Shown in pieces: positions 15,670 to 25,129 of a stretch of 64,000 bases of DNA. The translations under genes were made by a program, and so were the position numbers. The DNA is from Candidatus Endomicrobium procryptotermitis (GTDB lineage: Bacteria; Elusimicrobiota; Endomicrobiia; Endomicrobiales; Endomicrobiaceae), in contig JAITIP010000018.1 in NCBI GenBank assembly GCA_031279415.1, positions 1 through 64,000 of the forward strand. The letters run 5' to 3'. The notes below the pieces were generated by a model. The model had not been told where the DNA came from. It saw only the letters and a list, made by a program, of their open reading frames with translations, and searched no databases. Within the stretch, counting starts at the first letter, position 1; the number at the start of each line of letters is the position of its first letter.

Positions 15670-15687
15670 TTAGTTAGATTAAACTAA
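15670..15687. promoter_or_regulatory. Palindromic operator resembling DtxR/MntR sites
   Basis: TTAGTTAGATTAAACTAA has perfect TTAGTT/AACTAA arms around six bases. It resembles the metal-dependent repressor consensus TTAGGTTAG..CTAACCTAA. Placed just after the -10, it would block transcription of a flavodoxin operon, which would make sense for iron control. Inferred from sequence only; no repressor gene is in the window. Confidence 0.45.
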
Positions 15688-15731
15688 ATAAATTATATCT
15701 ATAAAATAAAATTTAAAATTACAAAACAAAT

Positions 15732-16322
15732 ATGGAATTTTATACAATCCCTGAAATAAATAAAGTATTAATAGAATATTGTGCGCCTGTACTTTTGCGC
15801 CGAAAACCTGCGGCTCTTTTTACTTTGCCGTCCAAACAATATTTGTCTTTACTAAAACAAACTATAAAAAATGCGCTTAATATTAAAGTGCTGCGCATCT
15901 ATCAAAAAGGTATTTTAGTAATGATATACGATTATATTTTGCTTGAATCATTGCTTTTAAAAAATGAGAGCATACATGACGCTCTGCTTTTATTTGGATA
16001 TAGCTCATATACAGATATTGATGACTATTTATGTCATTTGAAAAATAAATTTCAAAATGGCAGCATTTTTCCTCATGAGATAGGTTTATTTTTGGGCTAC
16101 CCTCCGGAAGATGTTTTTGCTTTTATACACAATAAAGGGCAGGCATACAAATATTGCGGTATTTGGAAAGTTTATAGCGATGAAGAATATTCGCGCAAAT
16201 GTTTTGAAGAATATAAATATTGCGCAGAATGCCTGCGCAAACATCTTTCAAACGGCGGCAGGATTGAAAATTTTAAAACTATTTATGGAATACAAAAAAC
16301 GGGAGGAAGCATTTATGAGTAA
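15732..16322 (+). CDS. DUF3793 family protein
   Basis: This 196-residue protein is recognised as DUF3793 by its plan: LRRKPAALFTLP near residue 22, an internal PHEIGLFLGYPPEDVFAFI (about residue 117), and the C-terminal KYCGIWKVYSDEE segment followed by cysteine-containing helices. Its function is unknown. In anaerobes it is typically encoded next to flavodoxin, as here, where the flavodoxin ATG lies inside its last codons (8-base overlap). A role in iron or flavin supply is only suggested by context. Confidence 0.75.
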   Translation: MEFYTIPEINKVLIEYCAPVLLRRKPAALFTLPSKQYLSLLKQTIKNALNIKVLRIYQKGILVMIYDYILLESLLLKNESIHDALLLFGYSSYTDIDDYLCHLKNKFQNGSIFPHEIGLFLGYPPEDVFAFIHNKGQAYKYCGIWKVYSDEEYSRKCFEEYKYCAECLRKHLSNGGRIENFKTIYGIQKTGGSIYE

Positions 16323-16731
16323 AGTTGCGGTTATTTATTGGAGCGGGACGGGCAATACCGAGGCGATGGCCAAAAGTATTGAAAAAGGTTTGAAAGAAAA
16401 AAGCGCCGAAGCCGATGTTTTTGAGGTTGGTTCAGCTCCGGCAAATTTAGATGCTTATGAAAAAGTAGCTTTCGGTTGTCCTTCAATGGGTGCCGAAGTT
16501 TTGGAAGAAAACACTTTTGAGCCTTATTTTACATCGGTTGAGAAATCTCTTAAAGGTAAAAAAGTCGCATTATTTGGTTCTTACGGCTGGGGAGACGGTC
16601 AGTGGATGAGAGATTGGGTCGAGCGGACGCGGTCCGCGGAAGCCTTGCTTGTTGATGACGGATTCATACAGAATGAAGCTCCGAATACAGACGAATGCGA
16701 GTCATTTGGAAAAAAGTTTGCGGATTTTTAA
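16315..16731 (+). CDS. Flavodoxin
   Basis: This 138-residue FMN-binding electron carrier can replace ferredoxin. ATG 16315 with a strong GGGAGG SD gives MSKVAVIYWSGTGNTEAMAK, whose SGTGNTE loop binds the FMN phosphate. The segment FGCPSMGAEVLEE and the GSYGWGDGQWMRDW loop are the other FMN contacts. The frame is open further upstream, but those codons lie inside the DUF3793 gene. It is translationally coupled to that gene and followed by a terminator. Confidence 0.95.
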   Translation: MSKVAVIYWSGTGNTEAMAKSIEKGLKEKSAEADVFEVGSAPANLDAYEKVAFGCPSMGAEVLEENTFEPYFTSVEKSLKGKKVALFGSYGWGDGQWMRDWVERTRSAEALLVDDGFIQNEAPNTDECESFGKKFADF

Positions 16732-16759
16732 TAATATCCTAAAAGTTTATTAAATTTAT

Positions 16760-16797
16760 AAACCGGCGGCATATTGAATACCGCCGGTTTTTCTTTT
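16760..16797 (+). terminator. Terminator after flavodoxin
   Basis: AACCGGCGG (16761-16769) pairs with CCGCCGGTT (16781-16789), followed by TTTCTTTTT. It separates the flavodoxin operon from the heat-shock promoter. Confidence 0.9.
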
Positions 16798-16822
16798 TGC
16801 CTAGAAAAATCATAAAGAACTA

Positions 16823-16851
16823 TTGACAAAAAATTAACTTAGTGGTAAAAT
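16823..16851 (+). promoter_or_regulatory. Heat-shock operon promoter
   Basis: TTGACA (16823-16828) and TAAAAT (16846-16851) are separated by exactly 17 bases, a near-perfect sigma-70 promoter. The CIRCE element begins inside the -10, so repressor binding would exclude RNA polymerase. Confidence 0.85.
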
Positions 16852-16876
16852 AGCACTTGATTAAAACAAGCGCTAA
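16850..16876. promoter_or_regulatory. CIRCE operator (HrcA site)
   Basis: ATAGCACTT (16850-16858), nine bases, and AAGCGCTAA (16868-16876) match the CIRCE consensus TTAGCACTC-N9-GAGTGCTAA with a few changes. HrcA, encoded immediately downstream, binds this element and represses heat-shock genes until it is inactivated by stress. A further half-site GAGCGCTAA follows at 16885-16893. Confidence 0.88.
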
Positions 16877-16947
16877 ATATATGGGAGCGCTAAAAAGTGA
16901 TTAAAATATGTTTAACTACATAGTATCATAAACAAAAAGAGGATTTA

Positions 16948-17982
16948 ATGCGCCACGTGTCAGTAGGAGTTCTCCATGAAAGAAAAGCAAAAATATTAAA
17001 TGCTGTAATACATCATTTTATTAAGACGGGCAATCCTGTCGGTTCGAATATATTGACAGACGAATACGGCATTAAACTTTCGACTGCAACGGTAAGAAAT
17101 CTTATGGCGGAACTTGAAAAAGAAGGTTTTTTAACACAGCCGCATACTTCGGCTGGAAGGGTTCCTACTGATAAAGGGTACAGAGCTTATGTGGATTCAC
17201 TTATCAATCTGCAAAAATTTGCTATTGAAGAAGAGGAAAGAATAAGAAAAGAGTATGAGCGTAAAAGTAAAGAAATAGAGAGTTTTTTATCGGAAACTTC
17301 AAAAATACTTTCGTGTTTATCGCATTATACAGGATTTGTTCTTGCTCCGAAAACGCAGTACAATGAGATTGTAAATGTGGAGCTTGTACAGATTGCACGT
17401 GAACAGCTTTTAATAGTTCTTTTGACTCATACGGGAATTTTAAAACACAGAACCGTTAACGCTTCTCTCGGACAGTCGGAACTTTTAAGACTTAAAAATT
17501 TTTTAAATCAAAACTTAAGAGGGGTTACTCTGGCGCAGGCAAATTCAAAAATTGTGAGTAGAATAAGAGAATTTCAAAATAATGAAAAAAACATATATAA
17601 CATTATAGGACAAATAAGCGATGTGCTTTTCGGAATTCAGGATGATTTGTACATAGGTGGGACGTCAAACGCCATATCAATTCCGGAATTTAACGATTTT
17701 GAACCTATTAAATCCATGATAAAGTTGAATGAAGATAAAGAAAAACTTATGTGCATAATAAATGACGACTTGGACAGTAAAGGGATAAACGTAAAAATCG
17801 GCTCGGAAAATCCTCAGGAAGAGTTGAGGGATTTGAGTATAATCACCAAAGTTTACAGTGACGGCGATAAAGCTGTTGGAGTCTTAGGCATAATAGGCCC
17901 GAAACGTATGCATTATGACAAAATGATGTCTTTGGTCGGAGCTGTTTCAAAATTATTAAATGATTTTTTTAAAAAGAGTTAG
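16948..17982 (+). CDS. hrcA: Heat-inducible transcription repressor HrcA
   Basis: HrcA (344 residues) is the CIRCE-binding repressor whose activity depends on GroEL in studied bacteria. The N-terminal winged helix has the conserved LSTATVRNLMAELEKEGFLT and QPHTSAGRVPTDKGYRAYVD motifs (about residues 48-84). The GAF-like central part and C-terminal GPKRMHYDKMMSLVGAVSKL are also typical. It is the first gene of hrcA-grpE-dnaK and therefore autoregulated. ATG 16948 has AAGAGGA upstream. Confidence 0.97.
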   Translation: MRHVSVGVLHERKAKILNAVIHHFIKTGNPVGSNILTDEYGIKLSTATVRNLMAELEKEGFLTQPHTSAGRVPTDKGYRAYVDSLINLQKFAIEEEERIRKEYERKSKEIESFLSETSKILSCLSHYTGFVLAPKTQYNEIVNVELVQIAREQLLIVLLTHTGILKHRTVNASLGQSELLRLKNFLNQNLRGVTLAQANSKIVSRIREFQNNEKNIYNIIGQISDVLFGIQDDLYIGGTSNAISIPEFNDFEPIKSMIKLNEDKEKLMCIINDDLDSKGINVKIGSENPQEELRDLSIITKVYSDGDKAVGVLGIIGPKRMHYDKMMSLVGAVSKLLNDFFKKS

Positions 17983-18000
17983 TGAGGAGGATGAGTATAA

Positions 18001-18558
18001 GTGGCCGAGAACATAAAAAAACAACTAGAGCAAAATTGCACTTGCGAAGAAGATGCGCGCGAAGAAAAACTTTCGGAATTGGAAATTCTAAAACAGTCTT
18101 TTGACGAGAAGAAAAAGGAAGCCGAACAATATTACGACCAGCTTTTAAGACTTAAAGCCGATTTTGAAAATTACCGTCGCCGTGTGGAAAAAGAGAAAAA
18201 AGATTATCTGGACTGGGGAAAAGAAAAAATTCTTTTAAAACAAATTTCGATGGACGATATTTTGCAGCAGGCATTGAAAAGTGCAAAGAGCGGTGGAAAA
18301 GTTGAAGATATAATAACCGGTTTGGATATGGTAAACAGAGAGTTTGAAAAAATGCTTAGAGAAGAAGGTGTCGAAGAAGTAGTATGCGATAAATTTGACC
18401 CTAATTTCTGCGAGGCATTGGATACAGTTGACAGTGGTGAAGAAGAAGGGACAATTTTGGATGTTTATCAAAAAGGTTATAAAATGAACGGAAGGCTCAT
18501 AAGGACGGCAAAAGTGAAAGTTGCAAAAAAGCAAGAGGGTGACGGCATAAAACCGTAG
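18001..18558 (+). CDS. grpE: Nucleotide exchange factor GrpE
   Basis: GrpE (185 residues) releases ADP from DnaK. The start is GTG 18001 with GGAGGA upstream. A long N-terminal coiled coil ([20 protein letters not shown]) leads to [20 protein letters not shown], the family core. The C-terminal beta domain contains [20 protein letters not shown], the standard ending. It lies between hrcA and dnaK in the CIRCE-controlled operon. Confidence 0.96.
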   Translation: MAENIKKQLEQNCTCEEDAREEKLSELEILKQSFDEKKKEAEQYYDQLLRLKADFENYRRRVEKEKKDYLDWGKEKILLKQISMDDILQQALKSAKSGGKVEDIITGLDMVNREFEKMLREEGVEEVVCDKFDPNFCEALDTVDSGEEEGTILDVYQKGYKMNGRLIRTAKVKVAKKQEGDGIKP

Positions 18559-18601
18559 TAAAATTAAAATTAAGTTAAAAATAAAATCGGAGGAAAATAA
18601 A

Positions 18602-20470
18602 ATGGCTAAGATTATAGGGATAGATTTAGGAACGTCAAATTCTGCTGCAGCAATTATGGAAGGAGGCAAAACTACTCTTATACCGTCGGCAGAAGGCACT
18701 ACTCTTGGGGGAAAAGCTTTTCCTTCATACGTGGCTTTCACCAAAGATGGACAGTTGCTTGTCGGCGAGCCAGCCAGAAGGCAGGCGGTTACAAATCCTG
18801 AAGGCACGATAAGCGCTTTCAAAAGAAAAATGGGAACAGATTATAAATATAAAATCAATGATAAAGAGTTTACGCCGCAGCAGCTTTCGGCTTTTATTTT
18901 GCAGAAAATTAAAAAAGATGTCGAGTCATATCTTGGAGAAAAAATAGAGAAAGCCGTTATAACGGTTCCCGCATATTTCAATGACAATCAGAGGCAGGCT
19001 ACAAAAGATGCAGGTGCGATTGCTGGTCTTGAAGTTGTAAGGCTCGTAAATGAGCCGACGGCGGCTTCGCTTGCTTACGGTATCGATAAAGTCGGCAGGG
19101 AGCAGAAGATACTCGTTTTTGATCTCGGCGGTGGAACTCTCGATGTGACAATTATGGAAATGGGCGCAGAAGGCACGTTCGAAGTTCTTTCGACTTCCGG
19201 CGATACGCAGCTTGGCGGAACGGATATGGACAATGCTTTAATAAATTATATAGCCGAAGATTTTAAAAGAACAAACGGTATAGATTTAAGAAACGACAAA
19301 ATGGCGGTTCAGCGTTTAAAAGAAGCAGCGGAAAAAGCCAAAATAGAACTTTCAAGCGTTTTGGAAACAGACATAAATCTTCCGTTTATAACGGCTGACG
19401 CTTCAGGTCCAAAACATCTTACAATGAAATTTACCAGAGCTACTCTTGAAAATCTGGTAAGACCTATAGTTGAAAGATGTAAAACTTCAATAGACACAGC
19501 CATTAAAGATGCCAAATTGCCTGTAGATGGAATCACAAAAATAATTCTTGTGGGAGGTCCAACGAGAATGCCGATAGTGCAAAAATTCGTGGAAGAGCAT
19601 GTCGGCAAGAAAGTTGAACGAGGAATAGACCCTATGGAATGCGTTTGTTTCGGCGCAGCTGTACAAGCGGCCGTATTGACCGGAGACGTCAAAGACATTC
19701 TCCTGCTTGACGTAACTCCGCTTACTCTAGGCATTGAAACGGCGGGAGGAATAAGAACTGCTTTAATAGACAGAAATACTACGGTTCCAGCAAAACGGTC
19801 TCAGATATTTTCAACTTATTCGGACAATCAGTCCGCGGTTACAGTTAACATTCTACAGGGAGAAAGACCTATGGCGAAGGATAATCTGTCGCTTGGACAG
19901 TTTACTCTTGACGGCATAGTTCCCGCTCCCAGAGGCGTACCACAGATAGAAGTTACTTTTGACATAGACGCAAATGGAATTTTACACGTAAGTGCCAAAG
20001 ACAAAGGAACAGGTAAGGAACAGTCGATTAAAATATCGTCTTCAACAAAACTTTCTAAAAACGATATAGACAAATACATTAAAGAAGCCGAACAATACTC
20101 TTCCGAAGACGAAAAAAGAAAGGAAGAAATAGAAGTAAGAAACGAAGCTGACAATCTGATTTATTCAGTTGAAAAAAGCCTCAAAGAACACGGCGACAAA
20201 ATAAGTGGCGATGAAAGACTTAACATAGATAGAACTTTAGCCGATGCAAAAGAAGCTTTAAAAGGAAACGACATAGAAAAAATAAAATCTACGAAAGAAG
20301 CGTTGACATCTGCAAGCCATAAATTAGCCGAAGCGATATATAAGGCAAGTCAGGCACAGGGCGCACAGCAACAACAACCATCCGGTCAGGATGCAGGTTC
20401 AAACTCAAACTCTCAATCTGACGGAGACAATGTCGTAGAAGCTGAAGTTGTCGATGAAGATAAAAAGTAA
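18602..20470 (+). CDS. dnaK: Chaperone DnaK (Hsp70)
   Basis: This 622-residue Hsp70 folds nascent and stress-damaged proteins with ATP. The ATPase domain starts [20 protein letters not shown] and includes [17 protein letters not shown] and [16 protein letters not shown]. The substrate domain has [14 protein letters not shown] and ends in a Gln/Ser-rich tail with [19 protein letters not shown] precedes ATG 18602. It follows grpE after 43 bases; a hairpin terminator follows at about 200 bases. Confidence 0.98.
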   Translation: MAKIIGIDLGTSNSAAAIMEGGKTTLIPSAEGTTLGGKAFPSYVAFTKDGQLLVGEPARRQAVTNPEGTISAFKRKMGTDYKYKINDKEFTPQQLSAFILQKIKKDVESYLGEKIEKAVITVPAYFNDNQRQATKDAGAIAGLEVVRLVNEPTAASLAYGIDKVGREQKILVFDLGGGTLDVTIMEMGAEGTFEVLSTSGDTQLGGTDMDNALINYIAEDFKRTNGIDLRNDKMAVQRLKEAAEKAKIELSSVLETDINLPFITADASGPKHLTMKFTRATLENLVRPIVERCKTSIDTAIKDAKLPVDGITKIILVGGPTRMPIVQKFVEEHVGKKVERGIDPMECVCFGAAVQAAVLTGDVKDILLLDVTPLTLGIETAGGIRTALIDRNTTVPAKRSQIFSTYSDNQSAVTVNILQGERPMAKDNLSLGQFTLDGIVPAPRGVPQIEVTFDIDANGILHVSAKDKGTGKEQSIKISSSTKLSKNDIDKYIKEAEQYSSEDEKRKEEIEVRNEADNLIYSVEKSLKEHGDKISGDERLNIDRTLADAKEALKGNDIEKIKSTKEALTSASHKLAEAIYKASQAQGAQQQQPSGQDAGSNSNSQSDGDNVVEAEVVDEDKK

Positions 20471-20526
20471 TTGTGCCGCAGGGACGTTGTTTTTGGCACA
20501 AAATTAAATAAGCTGTAGAATATTTT

Positions 20527-20670
20527 ATGGAAAAAATATCAAGGAAAGAAGACAGCGGGAAATATTTTCATATAATGCCGCAGGTAATTGCAAAGGAAAA
20601 TATTTTTCATGATGATAATTCAAAAGGTTATTATTTATTATTTAAATTGCTTGAGAGATTCAAAAAGTAA
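20527..20670 (+). CDS. Small 47-residue ORF after dnaK
   Basis: The frame ATG 20527 to TAA 20668-20670 encodes MEKISRKEDSGKYFHIMPQV and ends YYLLFKLLERFKK. Its stop sits directly at the hairpin terminator, which could mean it belongs to the dnaK transcript. No clear SD is visible, and the text may instead be the start of a lost larger gene (remnants follow). No family recognised. Confidence 0.3.
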   Translation: MEKISRKEDSGKYFHIMPQVIAKENIFHDDNSKGYYLLFKLLERFKK

Positions 20671-20697
20671 AGCAAATATTTTTATATTTGCTTTTTG
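20669..20697 (+). terminator. Hairpin terminator after dnaK
   Basis: AAAGCAAATAT (20669-20679) pairs perfectly with ATATTTGCTTT (20684-20694) around a T4 loop and is followed by TTGCTTT. It probably ends the hrcA-grpE-dnaK transcript, leaving dnaJ to another promoter. Confidence 0.65.
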
Positions 20698-21002
20698 CTT
20701 TATGGATAACCAAGCACCCCTTTTGCTTGAAGCTGAAAATATATCAAAATGATCTTCTTTTGTGGACAGCGTAAAGACAAAATATTGACTATTGCTCAAT
20801 ATAAAATCGTCTGAGAAAACAGTCTTTAAATGGCTTGAACATGATGATATTGTTTATGAGTCTTTTGAAGAAGAATTGGCAAAAAGATACAATATTCAAA
20901 AGATTTATTAAATAGTTAATAAAGGAAGCTATTCAAGAATTGATAGAGCATAGCGGAATAAGTTTGAGGAAAGCGGCAAATTTACTTGAAATAAAGAAAT
21001 AA
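20698..21002 (+). pseudogene. Degraded coding remnants between dnaK and dnaJ
   Basis: Several short frames carry protein-like text without an intact gene: KTVFKWLEHDDIVYESFEEE (about 20820-20890) and EAIQELIEHSGISLRKAANL (20925 to TAA 21000-21002). The latter looks like the helix-turn-helix tail found at the end of some transposases. The order suggests one or more decayed insertions in an ancestral dnaK-dnaJ spacer. Identification is weak; only the decayed state is well supported. Confidence 0.35.
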
Positions 21003-21090
21003 ATATCCAAAAAAAAGGTCTATAAGTAATTGCTTATGTCAAAAACAGCGTTCCTGCGACACTGTGGACATATAAGGAAAGGAAATAGTA

Positions 21091-22224
21091 ATGGCAAAGA
21101 GAGATTATTATGAAGTTTTGGGAGTTACAAAAACGGCTTCTGTCGATGAAATAAAGTCTGCTTACAGAAAGCTGGCTTTAAAGTATCATCCGGACAAAAA
21201 TCCCGGAAATAAAGAAGCCGAAGAAAAATTTAAAGAGATAAACGAGGCCTACGAGGTGCTTTCGGATGCACAGAAAAAGCAGCACTACGATGCTTTCGGA
21301 CATGATGCCGCAAATGGCGGTAGTCCTTTCGGCGCGGGCGGGCAGGGCGGATTTCAATATTCCGACGACGTGGGAGATATTTTAGGGGATATATTTGGCA
21401 ATATTTTCGGAGGCAGTTCAAAAAGGGGCGGCAGAACGTCGCGGAGAAGAGGTGAAGATTTAAGAGCTGACATTGAAGTTTCATATTTAGATGTAATGAA
21501 AGGCAGAGAAGTTTCGATAGAAGTTCCAAGAAAAGAAACGTGTTCGCTTTGTCAAGGAACGGGAAGTAAAGATGGGAAAAAACCGAAACAATGTCCCCAA
21601 TGTAAAGGTTCAGGAAGTATAAGATATTCACAGGGATTTTTTTCTTTTCAGCAGGAATGTCCCCAGTGCAAAGGCTCGGGAAGCATTATAGAAAATCCGT
21701 GTCCCCAGTGCAGAGGCGGAGGAACGGTTAAGACAAAAAAAACCATAAAAGTAAAAATTCCAGCAGGTGTAGATGAAGGAACTTCTTTGAAAGTCACCGG
21801 TTCTGGAAACGCCGGCTCAAATGGATATCCGTCGGGTGATTTGTATGTTGTCGTTCATTTGAAACGAGACCCTCATTTCCACAGGGATGGAGATAATATT
21901 TATACAGAAATAAAAGTTTCGTTTCCGCAGGCGGCTATAGGCACTGAATTTGAAGTTCCCGTAATTGAAGGAACGGTAAAAGTAAAAATTCCGGCAGGCA
22001 CTCAGCCGGGAACGACTTTAAGAGTTAGAGAGCAGGGATTTCCGCGTCTCGGCATAAGAAACGCGCGCGGCGACTTGTATGTTAAAATAGACATAGAAGT
22101 TCCGAAATCTATGAATACTGAGCAGAAAAAAGCTCTTTTTGAATACGCGAAATCCATGGGAGAAGTTTCTGTAGATGCAGTTTATCAAGATGATAGTTTT
22201 TTCAGAAAAATTTTCGGCAAATAA
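21091..22224 (+). CDS. dnaJ: Co-chaperone DnaJ (Hsp40)
   Basis: DnaJ (377 residues) delivers substrates to DnaK and triggers its ATPase. The J domain has the HPD motif in [14 protein letters not shown] Gly/Phe-rich linker (about residues 70-115) precedes the zinc region with four CxxCxGxG repeats: [18 protein letters not shown] twice, and CPQCRGGGT. The C-terminal substrate domains follow. AAGGAAAGGAA precedes ATG 21091. It is separated from dnaK by about 620 bases of degraded DNA. Confidence 0.98.
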   Translation: MAKRDYYEVLGVTKTASVDEIKSAYRKLALKYHPDKNPGNKEAEEKFKEINEAYEVLSDAQKKQHYDAFGHDAANGGSPFGAGGQGGFQYSDDVGDILGDIFGNIFGGSSKRGGRTSRRRGEDLRADIEVSYLDVMKGREVSIEVPRKETCSLCQGTGSKDGKKPKQCPQCKGSGSIRYSQGFFSFQQECPQCKGSGSIIENPCPQCRGGGTVKTKKTIKVKIPAGVDEGTSLKVTGSGNAGSNGYPSGDLYVVVHLKRDPHFHRDGDNIYTEIKVSFPQAAIGTEFEVPVIEGTVKVKIPAGTQPGTTLRVREQGFPRLGIRNARGDLYVKIDIEVPKSMNTEQKKALFEYAKSMGEVSVDAVYQDDSFFRKIFGK

Positions 22225-22273
22225 ATGAAAGAACGGCATAAAGAAATTTCTAAAATTTCTTATTTCAAACTGT

Positions 22274-22963
22274 ATGAACAATTTAATATATGCTGTCGAC
22301 GATGAAGAAGACATATTGGAGCTTATAGAGATTAACCTTAGAAAGAATTTTTTTAAAGTTAAAACTTTTAGCAGTTCTTCTTTTTTTTTGAAAGCTTTAG
22401 AAAAACAAAAGCCTGATTTAGCCATAATTGACATAATGATGCCTTATCCCGATGGTATCGAACTTTCAAAAATCATGAAAACCAGTGAAGAATTTTCCGG
22501 TATTCCCATAATATTTTTAAGTGCTAAAAGCGATGAAAGTGACAAAATTATAGGGCTGGAAATGGGCGCAGACGATTACATTACAAAACCCTTTTCAGTT
22601 AAAGAACTTATTGCCAGAATTAAAACCATACTCAGAAGAATATCTGCCGTAAACACAAATGTGCATGAAAAGAAACTTTCACAACCGCATAAAATAAAAA
22701 TAGACAAAGAAAAGTTTAGAGTTTCCGCAGCCGGCGAAGATATTGAACTTACAGTTACGGAATTTAAAATTTTGGAATTGTTTTTGTCAAAGCCGGGCGC
22801 TGTTTTTTCAAGAGATAAAATACTTGATTATCTTTGGGGCGATGATAAACTTGTAATAGACAGGACCGTAGATGTGCATATAAAAAATTTGAGGGAAAAA
22901 CTTGGAAAATACGCGTCGATGATAAAAAATATACGCGGTCTTGGATACAAAATTGAAGAATAG
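22274..22963 (+). CDS. OmpR/PhoB-family response regulator
   Basis: This 229-residue protein has an N-terminal receiver domain with acidic pocket (VDDEED), phospho-acceptor Asp53 in LAIIDIMMP, Ser83 and Lys105 (DYITKPFSV). The C-terminal winged helix ends VDVHIKNLREKLGKYASMIK then IRGLGYKIEE. It overlaps the histidine kinase gene by about 23 bases. The kinase's PhoR-like layout and the pst-phoU operon 12 kb away suggest a PhoB role in phosphate control. That role is inference; SD is not obvious at ATG 22274. Confidence 0.9.
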   Translation: MNNLIYAVDDEEDILELIEINLRKNFFKVKTFSSSSFFLKALEKQKPDLAIIDIMMPYPDGIELSKIMKTSEEFSGIPIIFLSAKSDESDKIIGLEMGADDYITKPFSVKELIARIKTILRRISAVNTNVHEKKLSQPHKIKIDKEKFRVSAAGEDIELTVTEFKILELFLSKPGAVFSRDKILDYLWGDDKLVIDRTVDVHIKNLREKLGKYASMIKNIRGLGYKIEE

Positions 22964-24698
22964 AAAGACTTTGTTTAAGACGCTGTTTATGTTATTTATA
23001 ATAAAGTACGCCATTTTGGCCGTACTTTTTTTTGCATGTGCCAAAAAATATGTCTATCGGGCAAATATGGAACTTTTCATCCATGAGCTTGGCAGTAATG
23101 CAAGGCTCATAATGCCTTTGATAAAGGGTACTCTTTCAGTAGGCGATTATGCTTCTTTAAATAATATGATACGCAATGTGTCGGACGATTCGAGCAAAAG
23201 AATAACGATTATTGATGTTTATGGAAATGTTTTAGCCGATTCGCAAAATGATGTGTCTGCTATGACTAATCATATCAACAGAGATGAAATAAGAGAAGTT
23301 ATGGCAGGAAACCCTTATGGAAAATCGCTCAGATACAGCGCCACGCTTCAGGAGAATATGCTTTATTTGGCGCTTCCGGTAAAGGACGGCACAAAAATTT
23401 CAGCGATTTTACGAATGAGCGTTCCGATAAAAAGAATAAGCGTGTTTACAAATACAATATTTAAAAATATGGCGGCGGCTTTTATTTTTATTGCAGTATT
23501 GGCATTGACTGCGGCATACGCGATATCTCAAAAGATTTCATCGGGAATTTCGCGGCTGAGCAAAGCTGCTTTAGAGATGTCACATGGAAATCTTGGGGTT
23601 AAAGTTGACATAAATGGCGATGACGAAATCTCAGGGCTTGCCGAAACATTTAACAAAATGTCCAGCGAAATAAGAGTTTTGTTTGAAGAAGTTAGCAAAG
23701 GCAGAGAAATGCTTGATAAAGTTATAGCTTCTGTTTCCGATGGAATTTTGCTCATGGATAAAAATGGGAAAATTCTTTTGTTTAACGAAGCGTTTAAAAA
23801 GATGTTTGAAGGTGCACAGACGGAAAGATATTTCTGGGAATTACTAAGAGGCAAAGAGATTGAAAATGCATTTGAAAACGCCAAAGACGGTTGCCTTCAT
23901 ACCTCTTTGTCAGGTGAGTTTTTCTCGGGAGAAATGTATTTTTCTTATGTTTTTTCAAAAGTAAAAAATGAAGATAAATTTGTAATATCTTTTAAAGATA
24001 TTACAAATTTAAAACAGCTGGATAATTTTAAAAAAGATTTTGTAACAAATGCTTCGCATGAATTAAAAACGCCCGTAACAACCATAATAGGTTTTTGCGA
24101 AACTCTTGAATCTGAAAATCTCCCACAGGAAAGCAGGCATTATATCGACATAATAAAAAAACAGGCTCAGCGTCTGTCAAATATAATAAATGATTTGCTT
24201 TCTGTTTCATCTTTTGAAAATATGAAAGAACCGGAAAAAAGTGAAGTCAACATTGCTAAAATAATAGATACTGTGACCGGTTTTTATAAGAAAAAAGCTT
24301 TGGATAAAGGCATAAAAATAAGCGTGCGTATATGGGAAGGGCTGAAGAACATTTTTGCAAATGAATTCAATATGGAACAGTTGTTGACAAATCTTGTTGA
24401 CAATGCTGTAAAATATACGGAAAAAGGAGAGATTGTCGTAGAAGCCAAAAATTATGGCGATTTTGTCTTATTGACCGTTTCTGACACAGGTATAGGAATA
24501 GCAAGAAAATATCTTTCAAGACTTTTCGAAAGGTTTTATGTCGTAGACAAATCACGTTCTCGTAAAAGTGGTGGCACTGGGCTTGGACTTTCGATTGTAA
24601 AACATATAGTACAGTCGCATGGAGGAACGGTTTCACTTGAAAGCATCGAGGGGGTAGGCAGTCGATTCATGATAAAACTTCCTGCAATTATTAAATAG
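22941..24698 (+). CDS. Membrane sensor histidine kinase, PhoR-like
   Basis: Two transmembrane helices (about residues 17-37 and 178-197) flank a periplasmic domain of about 140 residues. HAMP (198-250), PAS (about 258-355) and kinase domains follow. The phospho-accepting His373 is in FVTNASHELKTPVTTIIGF. The ATPase boxes are NLVDNAVKYTEKGE (N), SDTGIGIARKYL (G1), FERFYVVDKSRS (F) and GGTGLGLSIVKHI (G2). TTG 22941 opens the longest frame, but no SD is clear and ATG 22989 is an alternative, leaving the start uncertain. It pairs with the preceding regulator. Confidence 0.9.
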   Translation: MDTKLKNRKTLFKTLFMLFIIKYAILAVLFFACAKKYVYRANMELFIHELGSNARLIMPLIKGTLSVGDYASLNNMIRNVSDDSSKRITIIDVYGNVLADSQNDVSAMTNHINRDEIREVMAGNPYGKSLRYSATLQENMLYLALPVKDGTKISAILRMSVPIKRISVFTNTIFKNMAAAFIFIAVLALTAAYAISQKISSGISRLSKAALEMSHGNLGVKVDINGDDEISGLAETFNKMSSEIRVLFEEVSKGREMLDKVIASVSDGILLMDKNGKILLFNEAFKKMFEGAQTERYFWELLRGKEIENAFENAKDGCLHTSLSGEFFSGEMYFSYVFSKVKNEDKFVISFKDITNLKQLDNFKKDFVTNASHELKTPVTTIIGFCETLESENLPQESRHYIDIIKKQAQRLSNIINDLLSVSSFENMKEPEKSEVNIAKIIDTVTGFYKKKALDKGIKISVRIWEGLKNIFANEFNMEQLLTNLVDNAVKYTEKGEIVVEAKNYGDFVLLTVSDTGIGIARKYLSRLFERFYVVDKSRSRKSGGTGLGLSIVKHIVQSHGGTVSLESIEGVGSRFMIKLPAIIK

Positions 24699-24737
24699 TA
24701 TAAAATGTAAACAGTTATATATTGTTTACATTTTATA
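24699..24737. terminator. AT-rich hairpin after the kinase gene
   Basis: A perfect 14-bp inverted repeat TATAAAATGTAAAC (24699-24712) / GTTTACATTTTATA (24724-24737) begins at the kinase stop codon. No T-run follows directly, so it may act as a weak terminator or a protein-binding site. Confidence 0.5.
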
Positions 24738-24740
24738 AAG

Positions 24741-24769
24741 TTGAAAATTTTAATATTTTTTGTTATTAT
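24741..24769 (+). promoter_or_regulatory. Promoter before the 98-residue ORF
   Basis: TTGAAA (24741-24746) and TATTAT (24764-24769) are 17 bases apart and about 45 bases before ATG 24815. A TATAAT also overlaps at 24767-24772 with longer spacing. Confidence 0.45.
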
Positions 24770-24814
24770 AATAGTCATTCGATTGAAACTGAAAATAATA
24801 AAGGAAGTTGAAAA

Positions 24815-25111
24815 ATGAATAATGATAAAAAGAAAGTAAAACCTCAGACAATGCAGTTGAGAAAGAAAAAATTTCTGCTTCTTGCACAAAGGTCACTCGA
24901 ACAAATAAACTGCGAAATAAAAAATCCTCAAAAGCATAAAAAAGATAATATGCATTATATAGAAGAAGAAATAGAAAAAATGAAAGAAGCTCTTTCGACA
25001 ATGATATTCCAGCCTACTTATCCTCTGCATATAGTCGATCATTGGCACCCAAAAGATAAATTTGGTGATTTGTTGCTTGATCTGTACTATGCCTATCTTG
25101 ATTTAGAGTAA
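24815..25111 (+). CDS. Hypothetical 98-residue protein
   Basis: The frame has its own plausible promoter and an AAAGGAAG SD before ATG 24815. The N-terminal half is very basic (MNNDKKKVKPQTMQLRKKKF), followed by a charged helix and a C-terminal motif PLHIVDHWHPKDKFGDLLLD. No signal peptide or membrane segment is visible, so it is likely cytoplasmic and possibly nucleic-acid binding. I do not recognise a family. It converges on the giant gene, 18 bases away. Confidence 0.6.
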   Translation: MNNDKKKVKPQTMQLRKKKFLLLAQRSLEQINCEIKNPQKHKKDNMHYIEEEIEKMKEALSTMIFQPTYPLHIVDHWHPKDKFGDLLLDLYYAYLDLE

Positions 25112-25129
25112 ATCAACCCGATATTTTTC

